A DNA stretch of 14,778 bases from an uncultured Verrucomicrobiales bacterium (GTDB taxonomy: Bacteria > Verrucomicrobiota > Verrucomicrobiae > Limisphaerales > CANJSG01), in contig CAMLMI010000087.1 in assembly GCA_946480965.1 (NCBI GenBank), forward strand, positions 1-14,778. Direction: 5' to 3'. Positions 13,676 through 14,778 of this stretch are shown here, piece after piece. How positions within the stretch are numbered: the stretch's first letter is position 1; every line of letters starts with the position of its first letter. The notes beneath the pieces are model-generated. The model was not told the origin of the DNA, did not search any database, and worked only from the letters and a program-made list of their open reading frames with translations. Made by a program: the position numbers and the translations under genes.

Positions 13676-14778
13676 TCACTCCACCGTCACGCTCTTGGCC
13701 AGGTTGCGGGGCTTGTCCACGTCGCAGCCGCGGGCCACGGCGATGTGGTAGGCGAGGAGCTGGAGGGGGACGACGCCCAGCAGCGGGAAGACGAGATCCA
13801 TCGTCCGGGGCACGTGGACGACGTCCTCGGCCAACCGTCCGATGGCGGTATCGCCTTCGGTGGCGATGGCGATGACGGGGGCTTGGCGGGCGCGGACAAC
13901 CTCGATGTTGCCGGTCATCTTGTCGTAGATCGCGTCCTGCGGCACGAGGACCACGGCGGGCGACTGGGCGTCGATCAGCGCGATGGGACCGTGCTTCATC
14001 TCGGCGGCCGGGTAGCCCTCGGCGTGGATGTAGGAGATCTCCTTCAGCTTGAGCGCGCCTTCCAGCGCCACGGGGAAGTTGATCAAGCGGCCGAGGAAGT
14101 AGAAATCCTCGGCGGCCGCGTGCTTCAAGGCGATGGCCCGGACGGCGTCGTTCTGCGCGAGGATGGATTCGATCTGACCCGGCACGGCGTCGAGGGCGCG
14201 CAGGAGCTTCAGTCCTTCGGTGGAGGACAACATCCGGAGACGTCCCAGATAGATGGCCAGGAGGGACAGCACGGCGACCTGCGAGGTGAAGGCCTTGGTG
14301 GAAGCGACGCCGATCTCGGGCCCGGCGTGGAGGTAGATGCCGCCATCGGCTTCGCGGGCAATGGTGCTGCCGACGACGTTGCAGAGTGCGAGCACCTTGT
14401 GGCCGCGCCGTTTCGCCTCCCGCAACGCGGCGAGCGTGTCGGCGGTTTCACCGGACTGGGTGATGACGAGGACGAGCGTGTTCTTGTCGAGCGGAGCGTT
14501 CCGGTAGCGGAACTCGCTGGCGTATTCCACCTCCACCGGGATGTGCGCGAGCTGCTCGATGAGATGCTCGCCGACGAGGCCCGCGTGCCAACTGGTGCCG
14601 CAGGCCGCGATGACGATGCGGTCCACGGCGCGGAGTTCGGCCGGGGTCATGTTCAAGCCGCCGAACTTCGCCGTGGCTTCCTCGTAGTCGATCCGCCCCC
14701 GCAGCGCGGCGGCGACGGTGGCGGGCTGCTCGAAGATCTCCTTGAGCATGTAGTGCGCGAACTCGCCGCGCTCGGCCG
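13676..14778 (-). CDS. glmS: Glutamine-fructose-6-phosphate aminotransferase, C-terminal part
   Basis: Partial: the gene enters from beyond 14778, leaving about 366 C-terminal residues. GlmS makes glucosamine-6-phosphate from fructose-6-phosphate and glutamine, the first step toward UDP-GlcNAc for peptidoglycan. The visible part begins ERGEFAHYMLKEIFEQP, the hinge to the isomerase half, followed by two SIS domains. Counting from the Met at 14749: ACGTSWHAG (49-57), TQSGETADT (97-105) and STKAFTSQ (150-157), then LKLKEISYIHAEGYPAAEMKHG (233-254) and the invariant end PRNLAKSVTVE. By spacing, K234, E237, H253 and K352 match E. coli K485, E488, H504 and K603, so the isomerase site is intact. The glutaminase half and any upstream glmS ribozyme lie outside. 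Confidence 0.97.
   Translation of the reverse strand, partial: AERGEFAHYMLKEIFEQPATVAAALRGRIDYEEATAKFGGLNMTPAELRAVDRIVIAACGTSWHAGLVGEHLIEQLAHIPVEVEYASEFRYRNAPLDKNTLVLVITQSGETADTLAALREAKRRGHKVLALCNVVGSTIAREADGGIYLHAGPEIGVASTKAFTSQVAVLSLLAIYLGRLRMLSSTEGLKLLRALDAVPGQIESILAQNDAVRAIALKHAAAEDFYFLGRLINFPVALEGALKLKEISYIHAEGYPAAEMKHGPIALIDAQSPAVVLVPQDAIYDKMTGNIEVVRARQAPVIAIATEGDTAIGRLAEDVVHVPRTMDLVFPLLGVVPLQLLAYHIAVARGCDVDKPRNLAKSVTVE

Noticed and set aside
1..14778. CRISPR array, phage or transposase genes
   Set aside because: No regularly spaced direct repeats and no transposase, integrase or phage structural motifs were found on either strand.

Overview
The window is high-GC DNA that looks like a chromosomal segment of a Verrucomicrobiota-type bacterium. 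This is an inference. It rests on a PEP-CTERM protein, a cytochrome c / copper-monooxygenase-like / TPR fusion preceded by a redoxin lipoprotein, a secreted fasciclin protein, and many short palindromic repeats of a style I associate with that phylum. No marker gene that fixes the taxon is present. I see no rRNA, tRNA, transposase, integrase or CRISPR array.

Layout. 1-126: two palindromic repeat units downstream of alaS. 127-3294 (minus): alaS, alanyl-tRNA synthetase, complete but enlarged to about 1055 residues by two in-frame insertions. One is a 69-bp palindromic element at 1199-1267. The other is a lower-GC block of about 400 bp at roughly 1606-2007. 3298-3657: divergent intergenic region with a long pyrimidine/purine inverted repeat. 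3658-4149 (plus): secreted fasciclin (FAS1) protein, closed by a strong intrinsic terminator. 4285-6755 (plus): two translationally coupled genes, a redoxin-like lipoprotein and an exported heme c / PHM-like copper / TPR protein.

6761-13350 (minus): nine genes in one direction. The first three (transcription order) are a 140-residue unknown, a PEP-CTERM protein and a DUF3574 lipoprotein. The last six (11757 down to 6761) are packed within -4 to +19 bp of each other and form an operon-like set of uncharacterised proteins: three membrane proteins, a Cys-rich N-terminus joined to a HEAT-like region, a membrane-anchored ankyrin protein and a soluble protein. This six-gene set is the best candidate here for an undescribed system, but the sequence does not reveal its job.

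13351-13675: repeat-rich spacer with several perfect hairpins. 13676-14778 (minus): the C-terminal isomerase half of glmS, running off the window.

alaS and glmS are core genes. The material between and inside them is accessory in character and marked by small palindromes, including one that has become part of the AlaS protein.
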